Counted from the first letter of the stretch, positions 41,138 through 54,926 are shown. The stretch: DNA of 64,000 nucleotides from Heracleum sosnowskyi (GCA_030848705.1 CM061245.1:79347564-79411563); one strand, 5' to 3'. Made by a program: numbers and translations. The notes: generated by a model not told the origin, from the sequence alone.

Positions 41138-42703
41138 TGTTAGTATTAGTGCTCTAGAGACAATACTTTTATGTTTTAAAGAAAACATTTTATTATTCTA
41201 AATTATGTTTTATTGATTATTGTTATTATTTTATTATGTCTTTATTTACTGCGTTATAAATGTTAGCATAATAAATGTCCTTGGAATTATGATACGTATT
41301 CGATATCTTTAAGTATGTGACTTAAAAATGAGATTATATGGATAGTATCTTTATTCCTAAATATCTCTAGTTGAGTGTTATTATTTAAGGACAATAATAA
41401 TGCACAGAGACTAGTATGTTTGTTGATTGATGACCACATCTCATTGGTCATAGGTATGGTGATACTAAAGTCAAAACATAGGTGCATGTAAGAGTACATG
41501 ACACTGGATTGACCCGCCATGAGATTACACATGTTAATAGTGTCATAAGTAATTCTCACTGTGATAATGGTGTAATGATCCTTAGACCTGAAATCATTAT
41601 ATTTTTATACGAGAATTAATATACTTTGATTACATTAAAAGTTACCTTTGACCGGGTGATGATAAAAGTGGACATTGGGTATATTATGAATCGTATGAGA
41701 AATATGAATGATCTAGATGGGATTTAACCCTTCTAATTTTAGGAGCGATATTATTGGCCTCTTATTTGAGTGAGACTAAGAAATGCACGGCCGTGCTCAA
41801 ATGTTGATTTGATTTATTAGTCTACTCATCGATCAAGAAAACTAAGATTAAATTATGAAGAGGATGACACATTACATGCCTCGAGTTTAATCTATAATAT
41901 TAAGGTTAAAGGGATTATATTACATGGAACATTATTCACGAAAGGCTTAATCGAATCACCGATTTAATTATTATTACTTGGGTGGCAATGATGTATTACT
42001 AGATGTCGCTCATTGTTTACAATTTTAATTAGTTATTAAAATTGTTACCAACGTAATAATAACCTACAGGGTCACACACAAAGAACGCTTGAAGAAGAAA
42101 TAATTTAAATTATGAATTTAAATTTAAATAAGTAATTTATTCTATTTATAATATTAATTTAAGTATGACTTGATTAATTATTTAAATAGAAAATGGAATT
42201 ACTTAAACTAATTCTGAAATTAGTTATTAATTAATTAAGTGCGACTTAATTAAATAATAAATTAGAATTTCGGATTAGTATTTTATTATAATTGGATTAT
42301 AATTAGAAAACTTATTTTCCTCTCTATATAAACTCTCAAAGAGGGCTGATTTTAAGGTGGAAAAACGTTTTTATATTAAAACCCTAGTCGCTTATGAGAG
42401 CAAGAAAAGAGAGAGAGAAAGAAGCAGTTTTCGGGTGCTAGTACAGTAGTACACATCAATCCTTCAAGAAAAGCGTTCGTGTGGATAACGTAGAGTGTAG
42501 ATCGCGAGAGCGGGATACATGGTGATTGAACAAGCTTTGGATCTCCATTAATCTTCCATTAATGAACTGTTAAAGCTTCTTAAGGTATTTGTTCTTAATC
42601 TCCGAATTAAATCTTTTTGTTTTCGCATGGATCCTGCGGAGGGGTTTCGAATTTTGGTTTATTTTCATGTTTTCCGTTGCGTTTATATGCTCGAAACCCT
42701 TCA
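41138..42703 (+). repeat. Element E 5' LTR (1566 bp)
   Basis: Termini TGTTAGTATTAG...AACCCTTCA. TATATAAA box at 42325-42332. It differs from the right copy at many scattered positions and by an 8-base repeat (AGTACAGTAGTACAC versus AGTACAC near 42440). Confidence 0.95.
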
Positions 42704-42704
42704 A

Positions 42705-42716
42705 TGGTATCAGAGC
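42705..42716 (+). other. Element E primer binding site (tRNA-iMet)
   Basis: TGGTATCAGAGC one base inside the 5' LTR, same spacing as in element C. Confidence 0.93.
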
Positions 42717-44539
42717 TACTTGTGAAAACGTTTTAATTCGGTTATATGTTTAAAATTTTGATGTATATACAAGCATGTTTGCGATTATCATGATTGATGT
42801 GTTGTTTTGATGATAACATTGATGTATATGCATAAACTTTACATTAATGATGATTGGGATGATCATATGATGATCATATAATCTGTATGTATACTGACAT
42901 ATACGTGATATATGTTTGTTCTTATTATTAGAATCGTATTCGATACGATTTCTGAACACGCTGCGCAGATTTAGTGAAATTTGCATACTCTGTCCGAGTT
43001 TCACCGAAAATACCTTTTCGGAAAGGGAAACGGGCGTCTGAACAAAACTGACTATGTCACTCGTTCGTCTGTAAGGCGTTTGACGTCGATTACTGTCTGT
43101 AAACAGCGATTTAATGTTTTCAGAATTCTGATTTTCTGATTTACACTTTATTTGATTTCTGTGATTGGATCATGAGAAATATGATATGGTATGATATGTT
43201 AATGCAATATAAGATGTTCTTAATTGTTATATGAGCATGGTGATTGGTTATGGCTTAAAGACCCATAAGATAGTGGTTTTGTTTTAATGGTTTGGTTTCT
43301 AAATACGACTTGCATGTCGTTATTCCTTGTAATGTTTAAATCTCGAATGTAACTCGAGTTCTACTTGTAAGTTCAGTAGGATAGGTTGTTTTATTTATGT
43401 AATATATATGAATACATCCAAGATGGAGAACCAAGGAAGCATTACAAGGAGGCAAGCAAGGAGGCAAGTTAAAGCTTGAAGACTTGTAACATTGTATTGT
43501 ATTTTGATACCACCATAGATTGACCTTGATTTTTCCATTAGCTTGGAAAGATCACTTAGGTTGGGTCATAACCAAACACGTTTACTTTACGCACTTTACA
43601 TATATGATGCATGTGATGATGATATGCATGCGTAGTTATAATGATGCATGATTTAATTAGATTAAACATGTATGTATTAGATACGTCACCCATACCATGT
43701 TTGCTAAACAAGATAAAATCTGTAACGATTCAAGATTTTAAAATTGAACAAAAACGAACATGAGATTCCTGTGTTTATGAAACACAGAAATAAGTATGAA
43801 TTTCAAATTTTGATATGGGGCGATTTTGACAAAAATACAAGCAGCGCTTGTAAGAAAGGCGGGTTTTAAGTGAGACCACTGTGACTCCTCCGACGGACTG
43901 GAAATCAAACCATTGATGAATTTTGATTTGAAGTACTTAGTTCAAGGAAAAATTAGGAATCTCTTGATGATGGGATCATGGTCGTTTTAATAATAACAAA
44001 TCCCTAAAGTTAAAATATTAAGTCAATTAGATGCCTTCCAATGGGCAACACCCGTCAAGACCTAGATCGAGAAAGAGTGGGTTCGCCAAAGCGAAGCACT
44101 CCAATCTATCGTGGTAAGACGCGATGAAGTAAATGTGATACTTAACTGTTAGACCATTGGGTTAGACTTAAATAAGTTACTACAATAAGATTGTGAACTT
44201 AGAGGCATGGAGCTTGGTATGATTTATTAGATAAATGTGAACAAATGTTGTTCTACCAAACTTTCCAAGAGTTATATATGATATAATTGACAAGAGTTGT
44301 CTACCTAAATAAATCATGTTTTGGGAGTAAAGCCAAAGCTGACCTTAAGCATGACGAAATATGGATCTTGGCTCACTAGAAAGATTTAAGAGAAATACTT
44401 TCCGAATTAATAGTTAGGGCTATTTATTTGATAAAAATAGTGGGAGGTATATAATGATATACCATAATCACTTAAACATAATAATTAATAAATTTGCAAC
44501 CTAGATTAATTTTATGCACTTTAATATTGTAGCTATCAA
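42717..44539 (+). other. Element E 5' leader (untranslated)
   Basis: About 1.8 kb without a supported ORF, comparable in length to the element C leader. I saw neither the CGGCTGTRGCACG motif nor the TGTAACGCAT palindromes of C here. Confidence 0.6.
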
Positions 44540-47361
44540 ATGACAAATAACACAAACAACTTCTCTATGCGATCAGTCCTTGAGAAGGACAAGCTGACAG
44601 GAACAAATTTCCTCGACTGATATAGGAGCTTGAGGATCATCCTCAGGCACCACAATGTTAGTCAAATTCTTCCCTTACCTTTTAGCTGAGAATGTAACAT
44701 GTGCCGAACATAATGCTTATTGGAAGCAAATTGATGATTCGACTGATGATGCTTCATGTCTCATGCTTGCAACTATGAGTGTTGAGCTTAAGAAACAATA
44801 TGAGCATATGGATGCTTATGAGATATTTGAGCACCTTAAAAGATGTTTGAGGAAAAGGCTCGTCAAAAGGGATTTGACAATAGCAAGACTCCATACACCT
44901 ACAAGTAGGGAAAGTGAGATTCGGTTGGTCCAGATGTTCTAAAGATGATAGGGTATAATGAGTACCTTGATTATTATTTTTTGGGTTTCAAGATTGGTCT
45001 AGAGACTCAGAATGATTTGATCATACAAATCTTTGAACAATAACTATTCTCAATTAGTAGTGAACAACGAAATAAATGAGATAGACATAGCTCCCATTAA
45101 GTTGTGAAGCACGTTGAGAACTGCTGTAAGCAACATGATAAATGCATGAACTACTCCCATAATGATGGTGAATGTAGGAATGTTTTGGGAAAGGAAAATG
45201 GAATGGAAAGAAGAAGATTTGATCTAATTCTATAGCCATATTAAACTCCAATCCCAAAGAGGTTTTGTCGCCTAAAGGAGGTGTTGCTAATTAAATAAGA
45301 CGATTGTCGCTTCTGTGGAAAACCGAAAGACTGGAAGTTAAACTGTCATGCTTATTTGGAAGATCTAAGAAGAAGACCGACGAGGGTCAAGCTTCAGGTT
45401 TCGGGTTAGAATTGGAGCAAAAGTTGTTGCTCTAGTTGAAGTAACTCGTTACTTAATTTTGCCTATAAGGCTAAGTTTATAACTTGATAATTGTAACTAC
45501 GTGCCTCTAAGAGTAGAGACATTATATTGGTTTCTTGTATGGACAAGAAAGGTTTTTCATTTTAATTGGATATATAACAATTGCTGTTTATTACATTTCA
45601 ATGAAAAGGTTAATGATGTTGCACAATTAGTTAACAATTTATATGTTCTAAAATGACTCAAATCAAACATTACCTTTGGCACCGTAATTAAGGCCATATT
45701 ATAAGAAACGCATTTCCAATTTACATAATGATGGATGATTGGATAAGTTTGATTATGAATCATACGAAGAATGTGAATCTTGGTTTATTTGGCAAAAGGA
45801 CAAAAGCCCCTTTTACTGAAAATGGTGAAAGGGCCATCGAACGATTAGGACTTATACATGGTGATGTATGTGGTCATATATGTACGATGGCAGGAGGTAG
45901 ATTTTACTACTTCATAACGCTCACCGATGATGTCAGTAGATACGGATATAGATATCTTTTGATAAACAAATCTGAATTGTTTGAAAAGTTCAAAGAATAT
46001 TAAGCTGAAGTAAAAAAAAAGGTTCAATGAAAGGAGTTTCTATGAGCTGAAATCACATTATGTTGGACATAGTGCGATGGATGATGAGTTAAGTGGATCT
46101 TCCAATAAGTTTATGGGGTTATACCCTAGAGACAAGTGCATATACACTAAACGGTGTTCCTACTAAAATGGTTCAAGAGACACCATATAAGACGTGGACT
46201 GAGAAAAGTTATAGCATGTCATTTATGAAAATTAGGGGATGCAAAGCGTTTGTGAAACATTTAACCTCTGACAAGCTAGGACCAAAATCAGATAAATGTA
46301 ATTTTGTGGGATACCAGATTAAAACAAAAAGGGGTATTACTTCTTTGATCCTCCAGAGAACAAAGTGTTTGTTGCTCGGACTGCTGTATTTCTTGAGAGA
46401 GAATTTCTTTCTAAAAGAAATAGTGGGAGGAAAATAGATCTCGATGAGGATCGAGAACCACGAGATAACATTGAACCGAAGTTGGAACAAGAGCAGAATG
46501 TATAAGAAATAATGACAATACTGCTCAAGAAACACAGGTTGTTCGTAGGTCTGGTAGGATTCACCATGAGTCCGAGATATATTATGAATTTCTCTTGACT
46601 CAGGATGGTGATGTAATGCTTGTGAATAATGATAATGAGCCTCTTACCTACCAAGATGCTATGAAAATTCCAAGATCTAAAAGTTGTCAGGAGGCCATGA
46701 AATCTAAGATGGATTCCATGTATGAAAAACCAAGTATGGACTTTGGTTGATCCACCTAAAGGGGTAAAACCTATAAGGTGCAAGTGCGTTTTCAAGAAGA
46801 AAACTGACATGGATAGTAATGTACAGACCTATAAGGCACGACTGGTGGTAAAGGTTTCAAGTAAATTCATGGTATTGACTATGATGAAACTTTCTTACCA
46901 ATGGCAATGGTCAAGTCCATCAGGATTTTTCTTGCTTACTATGACTACGAAATCTGGCAAATGGATGTCAAGACTACTTTCTTAAATGAGAGCGTAGAAG
47001 AGGTTGTGTACATGACACAACCTGAAGGTTTTGTACATCCAAGTTTTGCTAGAATGGTTTATAAGATAAGTCGATCCATTTATGGATTAAAGTAAGCCTC
47101 GAGGAAATGGAATATACGTTTTGATGAAACAGTCAAATAGTTTGGCTCTATTCAAAATGAAGATGAACCGTGTGTTTACAAGAAGGTTAGTGGGAGCCAT
47201 GTGGCATTCCTAGTATCATATGTAGATGATATACTACAAATAAGGAATGACATTCTTTCTCAACAGACTGTTAAGACTTGGTAGAGAAATAGTTTCTTGA
47301 TGAAAGACTTAGGAGATGTGTCCTATATCATAGGGATCAGGATCTATAGAGATAGATCACG
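44540..47361 (+). pseudogene. Element E gag-pol remnant (gag to RT)
   Basis: An ATG at 44540 opens gag (NFSMRSVLEKDKLTGTNFLD), and a TGA replaces the next expected tryptophan codon. Later pieces in different frames include ASCLMLATMSVELKKQYEHMDAYE (gag), GERAIERLGLIHGDVCG and YYFITLTDDVSRYGY (integrase core), SLWGYTLETSAYTLNGVPTK, YKARLVVK and YEIWQMDVKTTFLN (RT), then SYVDDILQ with the YVDD box before element D. At least several stops and frameshifts and apparent internal deletions are present, including loss of much of the integrase DDE region. Related to element C by residue pattern; non-functional. Confidence 0.88.
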
Positions 47362-47366
47362 AAGAT

Positions 47367-48579
47367 TGTTAGGCTCAAGACATGTCTGAATACCACTATT
47401 AACAAGCCTAAACTATGTGACTATGTCACACTACATGACCTAGTGAATTCTATCACTGGGATATAGTATAGGTCTCTCTATGTACTTATCTTGTTCTCAT
47501 GAACATTAGCTTGATCATGTATGCTCAGAATTATAATGAGCTTAGTAAATTTCTTGCATCTAGAATGTATATAGGCCATTGAATAATTGTCCTGGTAGAA
47601 GTTCAGAATTGTTCATGCAGCAGGATAGAGATGAATAAGGCCCTGAAGTAATAAGTTGCAGAAATTTGACTAAGGCATTATATAGCAAAGTCAGAATAAA
47701 GCTATGTCGTGAAGTCACCAATATCCATGTCGAGAAGTGCTGGATCGCATAGTCCATTTTGTACTATGTCGTGAAGTCCTCAAACAGCCTATGTCGTGAA
47801 GTCCTCAGAAAGCCTATGTCGCATAGTCCTCAAATGACCTATGTCGCATAGTCCTCAAAAAGGCTGGATCGCGAAGTTCTCAAATGACCTATGTCGCAAA
47901 GTCCTCAAAGGCCATATCGCGTAGTCTTCACAAGTGACATCGCGTAGTCTGAAATGAAGTGGAGTTCACGATATCAACACTTAGCCGTTTATAACAAGAC
48001 AAATCAAGGTACAGAAACAAGAATCAAAGGAGACAAATACTGAAGCATTTGTTCTGGCAAGGTGGTCCAAAGAACAGATGGCAAATCTACAGCTAAACTT
48101 GGAGAGAAAGATAAGAGACAAGCAGCTACAGGAACGGGAAAGACTCCGAAAAGCAGGTGGTCCTTCCTGACACAGTTAACCTCCCATGGCAGGACAAGTT
48201 AGACTTTCAGTAAGGGGCAACTGTGTAATTAGGTGTGTGCACTAGTTTGTATAGGACATATATATATCATGCACACCCCATTGTTAGCTACAAGAGAGAT
48301 ACTCAAAGTTTTATCTTAAGCACTCTTTTCTCTATAAGCAAAAACAAGATACAAACTGTTCTTGTTTAGAAGCTAGAAATTCTGTTGTCAATTTCTGGAA
48401 AGCTGTAGTATTTAATTTACTTAATACAAAGTAGATTAAAGTGATTGTGTGTGTTGTTTATTTTCTGCATATTACATAGCACAATCATATATAGCTTATT
48501 TAGTTTCAAGAATCGAAAAATATCAAAACTATCCATTCACCCCCCTCTGTCTAGTTTCTAGTGGTATTCATTTCCAATA
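47367..48579 (+). repeat. Element D 5' LTR (1213 bp)
   Basis: Starts TGTTAGGCTC and ends TTTCCAATA, where the right LTR ends TTTCTAACA; the canonical CA end has been lost in this copy. A TATATATAT stretch near 48258-48268 is a possible core promoter. It contains the word array described separately. Confidence 0.94.
47703..47953 (+). repeat. TATGTCGCRWAGTCCTCA word array in the element D LTR
   Basis: About ten imperfect copies of a short unit, core TATGTCGC then ATAGTCCTCA or GAAGTCCTCA, at about 25-32 base spacing. Repeated in the right LTR at about 60355-60605. Variants at the far end read ATCGCGTAGTCT. The same words return in the pol-ORF3 spacer of this element. Confidence 0.85.
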
Positions 48580-48581
48580 AG

Positions 48582-48593
48582 TGGTATCAGAGC
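48582..48593 (+). other. Element D primer binding site (tRNA-iMet)
   Basis: TGGTATCAGAGC two bases after the 5' LTR end. Confidence 0.95.
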
Positions 48594-48628
48594 GAGACTG
48601 TTAACGTACAAACAGGAAAATATCAACA

Positions 48629-51097
48629 ATGAGTTCACAGAAACTGAGCAGTATAAAGATTCCTCCCTTCAACAAGGAGCACTACAACTTATGGAAGAAG
48701 AAGATGTCACTTTTCATTAAAGCTTCCAATCCTATGTATTTAGATATTCTAAAGCATGGTCCCTTTGTTCCAATGATTGAGATTGGTGAATCAACAGTAG
48801 GCACTGAGATAATACCTGCAAGGCATGTTCCTAAAGACCCCTCAAAATACACTGATCCTGAAAAGGAGAAAATAGCACTGGATGGACATCTTCAACTTAT
48901 CATCTGTGAATCTATGGATTTCAACATGTATGGCACTGTTGCTCACTGCAGTAGTGCAAAGAAAATGTGGGATCTAATAGAGGTGCTATGTGAAGGAACT
49001 CCAGAAGTAAGGAAGAACAAAAAGCAGATTCTGGTTTCCCAATATGAAGCTTTCATGGCTCAGCCAAAGGAGGGAATCACAGAAGTGTTTGAGAGGTTCA
49101 ACAAGCTGATAAATGAACTCAAACTCTATGACAAACACTATGAGACAGAGGAGCTCAATATGAAGTTCTTACTAACTCTTCCAGATCACTTGGAACCAAG
49201 AATCTCTTCACTTAAAGAAAGAGATCTAACAAAGATTGGTTTTGATGTGTTGTATAGTGTTTTGAAGACATATGAGCTAGAGTTGTTTCAAAAGAGATCT
49301 ATTCAAGCAAAGCAAGGATTAATGGAAAATACTTCTTGTGCCCTTATTGCTGACAATTTAGGTCAAAGGATGGAATCTCTTAAAGTCAGTCAAGTCAAGA
49401 TTGAGGAACTGGAAAGTGATGACACCAGTGATGAAACTCAAGTTGTTTATGATTTGCCTGAGGAGGATGAGTTCTACAGTATTGATGAGATGGACAAGAT
49501 GGAAAACAAATCTTTTGCATATATGGCTAGGAGATATCCTAACATTAGGTTTAAGAGGAGGCAACCATTCAAGTCCAAATTTAATAGTGGAAATGCTGGT
49601 GGTTCAAGTAGCTCAAACTCCTTCAACAAAGGAAAAGGGATTGCTGGTGCTGCTAAAGGAGGATACAAATCAAGGAGTGTGGATAGGTCCAAAATAAGAT
49701 GCTATAACTGCAATGAACTTGGGCATTTTGCCACTGAGTGCAAGAAGCCTAATCAGGTCAAAAAGGACAAAGCATACTTAGAGCTTGAAGCTAAGTATGA
49801 AGCTCTACTCAAGAAGCAACAAGGTAAAGCTTTTATTGCTGAGGGAAAGTGCTGGGATGATTCTGATGAAGAAGAAGAACAAGAGTACTCAAACTATGCC
49901 TTGATGGCATTTTCTGATGATGGTGATTCCTGAAGTCAGGTACCTATTCTTACTTCTCTTGATAGGACTCCCTTTCAATATAAGCAGACTGTTGAAGACA
50001 TGAGTACTGAAATGTTTAATATTCATACTAGCATGTTAGTTGCAAATGAAGAAATTGATAGGCTAACTGCTAAAAATCTTGAGCTTATAGAAAAGAATGA
50101 GGAACTTGAGTTAATGGTAGTGAGCCTTGATAGTTTGAAAATGGAGATTGAGTATCTCAAAAACAAAGTGATTTGTGCTGAACAAATAGAAAAAGCTCTT
50201 AGAGAACAAATTGCTGAAAATGAATTAAAGCTAAGAAGCTACAAGAACTCCTCTGAACTTATTCAAACCTATCACAAGGAAAACACTGAAGACTGCAAGG
50301 TTGGAGTTGGTTTTGATTATGAAAATGATAAGGGAAGGAAGAAGGCAAAGGGCAAAGGAAAAGAATCTTTTACAAACAAAAATGCCCCAACTATTTTGTC
50401 AAGTGTTGAAAAGCCCATCTTCAAGAAGAGTACTGTTGAGTTTGATGAAGAACTACTGATCATCAAACAACAACTACTTGAAGAAGATGAGGTTGCTAAA
50501 AACACTTCTTCCTCTCCCAAGTCTGTTGTGCAGAAAGAAACCAAAGACAACCTTGTCAAGAGTCCTAAAATCAAGAAGGAAGTTGTTAAGAAAAAGAAAC
50601 AAAACAGAAATGGTAAGATAGGTGTCAACAAGAGTAAAAATTATGCTTATGTGCCAAATGCTCCTAGGAAACAGTGTCAGAAATGCTTATCTGTAAATCA
50701 TTTGACTCATAAGTGTAACAAACCCACAACTGGTGAAGTTGATAACCTTAGTAACCATTCTATTAGCATAAACTCTAACCATGATTCCTTCTGTGGTAAT
50801 GCAAACTGCATGACATGCTATGTGACTGTGATTGCTAATTGTTTATCTCTTAAGCATAAACTTGACTCTGCACAATCTTGTGAATCACACACACATATGC
50901 ACACTCACAGGACAGGATCCCCAATCAAGGTTGAGAGGGTGAAAACTTCATGTGAGCCTAAGAGTGTAAACTCCAAAGCCACAAACAAAGTGAAGTCTCC
51001 TACTGTGAAGAATGCTATTTATGACAGAAGAATTGTTAACAAAACTGTTTCTAAATCAACTGGACCCTACCAAGTGTGGGTACCAAAAACAACTTAG
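48629..51097 (+). pseudogene. Element D gag, interrupted by one in-frame TGA
   Basis: ATG at 48629 (MSSQKLSSIKIPPFNKEHYN) opens a gag frame with KKMWDLIEVLCEG, ITEVFERFNKLINELKLYDKHYE and the knuckle CYNCNELGHFATEC. A TGA at 49931-49933 stops it after FSDDGDS. The same frame continues to 51097 with a coiled coil (NEEIDRLTAKNLELIEKNEE) and a second knuckle CQKCLSVNHLTHKC, ending YQVWVPKTT. In A and B the equivalent junction is open, so the TGA is most likely a lesion. The third knuckle of A and B is not recognisable. Readthrough is a less likely alternative. Confidence 0.88.
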
Positions 51098-51108
51098 TCA
51101 TTTTGTGA

Positions 51109-54100
51109 ATGCAGGGCAACAGGAATAAAAGAGTCATATGGATCTTGGACAGTGGATGCTCAAGTCACATGACTGGTGATATAGCCCTGCTATCACTATT
51201 TGAGGAGAAGGCTGGCCCATCAGTAACCTTTGGAAATGACAACATTGGTTATACTATGGGATATGGCAGTGTTAAATCTGGGAATGTCATTATCGAAGAT
51301 GTAGCATTTGTTGAAGGACTGAAGCATAACCTCTTGAGTATTGGACAATTCACCAACAGGGGTTTCAAAGTGGAATTTGATGAAGATCATTGTCTAATCT
51401 CAAAAAGAGGAAGTGGTGAAGTTGTTTTAACTGGTGTGAAGAAAGGAAGCTTGTTTGTAGCTGATCTCAAGGCTGCAGACAAGGGAGAAATTTGTTGCTT
51501 CTACACTAAGGCCACAAATGAAGAATTCTGGCTGTGGCACAAGAAACTGTCTCACTTGAATGTTCAGGCAATGAACTCTCTGACAAAGAGAGAGCTCATC
51601 AGAGATATGTCTGCCCTGGAGTTTGTGCAAGATGGAGCATGTGAAGCTTGTCAAAAAGGGAAAATTAAAAGATCAAGTCACAAGAACAAGTTGCTCAATA
51701 CAAACTCAAAGCCTTTGCAGCTAATACACATGGATCTATTTGGTCCTGTGAATGTAATGTCCCTTTCCAAGAAGAAATATGCTCTAGTGATGGTTGATGA
51801 TTATTCAAGATATACTTGGGTGGAATTCCTATTCTCCAAGGATGAAGCACCCCAAGTCATTATAGAGCATATCAAGAGAGTTGATAGAGAAGCACAAAGC
51901 ACTGGTTCTTCTGTAGTTACTTTGAGAAGTGATAATGGGACTGAGTTCAGAAATTCAACATTGTATGAGTTCTGTAAGGATAAAGGAATTTCTCAACAAT
52001 TTTCAGCTCCTAGAACACCTCAACAAAATGGAGTAGTTGAGAGAAAGAATAGAACTCTCATTGAAGCTGCAAGGACAATGATGTTGGATGCAAAGCTACC
52101 TACTAGCTTTTGGGCTGATGCTGTCAACACAGCATGCTATGTGCAAAATAGAACATTGATCTATAAGAAGTCTGGAAAAACTCCTTACTCATTAATGACT
52201 GGAAAAAGAGCATCCTTCAAGCATCTTCATGTGTTTGGAAGCAAGTGTTTTGTGATGAAAGATACCTCTGAGTATGTTGGAAAATTTGATGCTAAGGCAT
52301 TTGAAGGTATTTTCATTGGATACTCTCTGGAAAGGACAACATACAGAGTATTTGTACCTGAGCAACACAAAGTTATGGAAAGCATGGATGTTACCTTTGA
52401 TGACAAGAAAACTCCTGGAATTGAAACAAGTGAACAAGACAGTGTGCCATTAAGATTTGAAAATCAAGGATATCTTGAGGATTCTGAAAGTGAGGATGAA
52501 CCACCTGCTCAAACTGTTCCAGGAAATGAAACTCTTGAAGTTGATAATCCTCTTCAAACACCTGTGCAAGGATTCACAAACACATGGGGAGAAGAAGAGA
52601 ATGTAACTGTCAATCAAAATGATTCTGGAACAAGTCAAGGAAATGAACAGGGTCACACAAGGAAATGGGACCGAGCCCACACTAGGGATCAAATCATTGG
52701 AGATCCTGGTGAGGGAGTTAGAACTAGAAGGGAAACAATGAATACATGTCTGTATAGCTTCTTTCTGTCACAAGAAGAACCAAAAGTAGTTGAAGAAGCT
52801 TTGAAGAATTCTGACTGGATTGTTGCCATGCAAGAAGAATTGAATCAATTTGAGAAAAACAAAGTATGGGAACTAGTGCCACCTCCAAAAGGAAAGAATG
52901 TTATTGACACCAAATGGGTGTTCAGAAACAAGATGGATGAAGAAGGAGTGGTGATTAGAAACAAAGCAAGGTTGGTTGCCAAAGGATATTGTCAACAAGA
53001 AGGCATTGACTATGATGAGACATTTGCACCTGTAGCAAGACTGGAAGCTATAAGAATCTTCTTGGCTTTTGCAGCTCACTCAGATTTTAAGGTGTATCAA
53101 ATGGATGTGAAAAGTTCTTTTCTCAATGGTGATCTTGCTGAAGAAGTTTATGTGTCTCAACCACCTGGCTTTGAAAATGAAGACTTCCCTGACTTTGTAT
53201 ATAGACTGCTCAAGGCACTCTATGGACTTAAACAGGCACCAAGAGCCTGGTATGAAACTCTATCTCAATTTCTTCTTGAGCATCAATTTACCAGGGGTAC
53301 AATTGATAAAACCCTATTCTTCAAGAAGCATGGAAATGATATCATTCTTGTTCAAATCTATGTGGATGATATCATCTTTGGCTCTTCAAATGAAAAACTC
53401 TGTGAAAGTTTCTCTAAGTTGATGCAAAGCAAATATGAGATGAGCATGATGAGAGAGTTAACCTTCTTCCTAGGCCTGCAAGTACATCAAAGGGAGGATG
53501 GCATCTTTATAAACCAATCTAAGTATGTTAAAGATCTCTTAAAGAAGTATGGTTTAGAAGAGTCATCCCCAGCAAAAACTCCTATGTCCACTGCAATCAA
53601 GCTAGATGAAGATAAGAAGGGCAAGAGAGTTGACATCAAGGTCTATAGAGGAATGGTTGGATCACTCACTGCTCTATCTCACAGCTAGCAGGCCAGACAT
53701 CATGTTTGTCACATGTCTTTGTGCAAAGTTCCAGTCTGATCCTAAGGAATCTCACATGATGGCTATCAAAAGAATCTTCAGGTATCTGCAAGGGACTCCT
53801 AATCTTGGGCTATGGTATCCAAAGGGCACTAGGTTCAACCTGGTTGGTTACACAGATTCTGATTATGCTGGATGCAGAATTGACAGGAAGAGCACCTCTG
53901 GAAGCTGCCAATTCTTAGGTCAAAGGTTAGTGTCATGGTTTAGTAAGAAACAACAATCCACAGCAACATCTACAGCTGAGGCTGAATATATTGTTGCTGG
54001 AAGCTGCTGTGCTCAATTGCTTTGGATTAGAAATCAACTCATGGATTATGGACTAGTGTTAGAACACATTCCTCTGATGTGTGATAATACTAGTGCAATA

Positions 54101-54322
54101 TCCATTGTAGCTAATCCTGTTAACCATTCTACTACAAAGCACATTGAGATAAGGTACCATTTCATAAGGGAACATGCAGCAAATGGTACTATAGCAGTCT
54201 CTTATGTTCCAACAGAGAAAAAATTAGCTGACATATTCACTAAACCTCTAAATGAAGCTGTCTTCAACAGACTTGTGAGTGAAATTGGAATGCTTAATCC
54301 TTCATTTAGCTGTTCTAAGTGA
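51109..54322 (+). pseudogene. Element D pol, one frameshift between RT and RNase H
   Basis: ATG at 51109 within GAATGCAGGG, 11 bases after the gag stop, shifted relative to gag. Protease [14 protein letters not shown]; zinc region WHKKLSHLN...CEACQKGK; integrase [16 protein letters not shown] and [27 protein letters not shown] and [12 protein letters not shown] are all present. Near 53665-53675 an insertion of a few bases (after GGATCACTC) shifts the frame, so the first frame ends at 53688 and RNase H ([40 protein letters not shown]) continues in the next frame to 54322. Single residue oddities ([16 protein letters not shown]) also suggest decay. Confidence 0.92.
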
Positions 54323-54926
54323 GTATGCCAGTTCATAATTGCAGCAGTAAATTTTCACGGCATTTAGATGCTCTATTCATTTGGAGTGAAAATTAGCTGA
54401 GATATGATTTATAAATATTTCAGTATTTTACTGCATATTTTTCAAATCATGCTTTTCTGAAAAGTTATGAGTTTTTAAGACATCTCTACATAGGTGATCT
54501 TGAGAGTTCACGACTTAGTTCAAATCAAACAGACTTATATCGCAAACTGCTGAAACTGTGAGACTTCGCGATATAGTTCATTTCATGAGTTTGCGACATA
54601 GTTCATTTTATGACTTCGCGACTTAGAATAACTATATCGACAAGTCTCCATTTTTGACAGAATTTTGATTTAAATTAATTTTATTTCAATTTTTGATTTA
54701 AGTCTGACAAAATAATTAAAATTTCAAAAAGAGAGTTTTAGACAGGGTATTTACACTATATCGCAAAGTCATCCAAATCCTTCTATCTTCAAGACTTTGC
54801 GACATAGTTCATTTCTGGACTCTGCGATATACTTTGCAAGACTTTGCGGTACATGCCATTTTGAGACTTCACGACATAGGATTAGCCTGTACATATTCAT
54901 AACTCCATATCGCAGTGTCTCTATCA
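54323..54926 (+). repeat. Element D pol-ORF3 spacer with LTR-type words
   Basis: About 600 noncoding bases. Between about 54500 and 54900 the words ACTTCGCGAYATAGTTCA, ATATCGCAAA and ACTTTGCGACATAG occur eight or more times. They are variants of the word array in the D LTR, partly in inverted orientation relative to it. A short minus-strand frame here is a by-product of the repeats, not a gene. Confidence 0.75.

Noticed and set aside
41287..41559. 90-codon minus-strand frame in the element E left LTR, with a near copy at 62125-62397
   Set aside because: It occurs in both LTRs because the LTRs are duplicates. It has no promoter or family similarity and lies across LTR noncoding sequence.
47560..47757. 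65-codon minus-strand frame in the element D LTR, repeated at 60212-60409
   Set aside because: Same reason: LTR duplication, not an independently kept gene.
51074..51115. Short intron joining gag to pol in element D (GTACC...GCAG, about 35 bases)
   Set aside because: Too short for a plant intron, and the donor is absent in element B. Only the acceptor-like TGCAGGG is conserved, so any real intron would need a distant donor.
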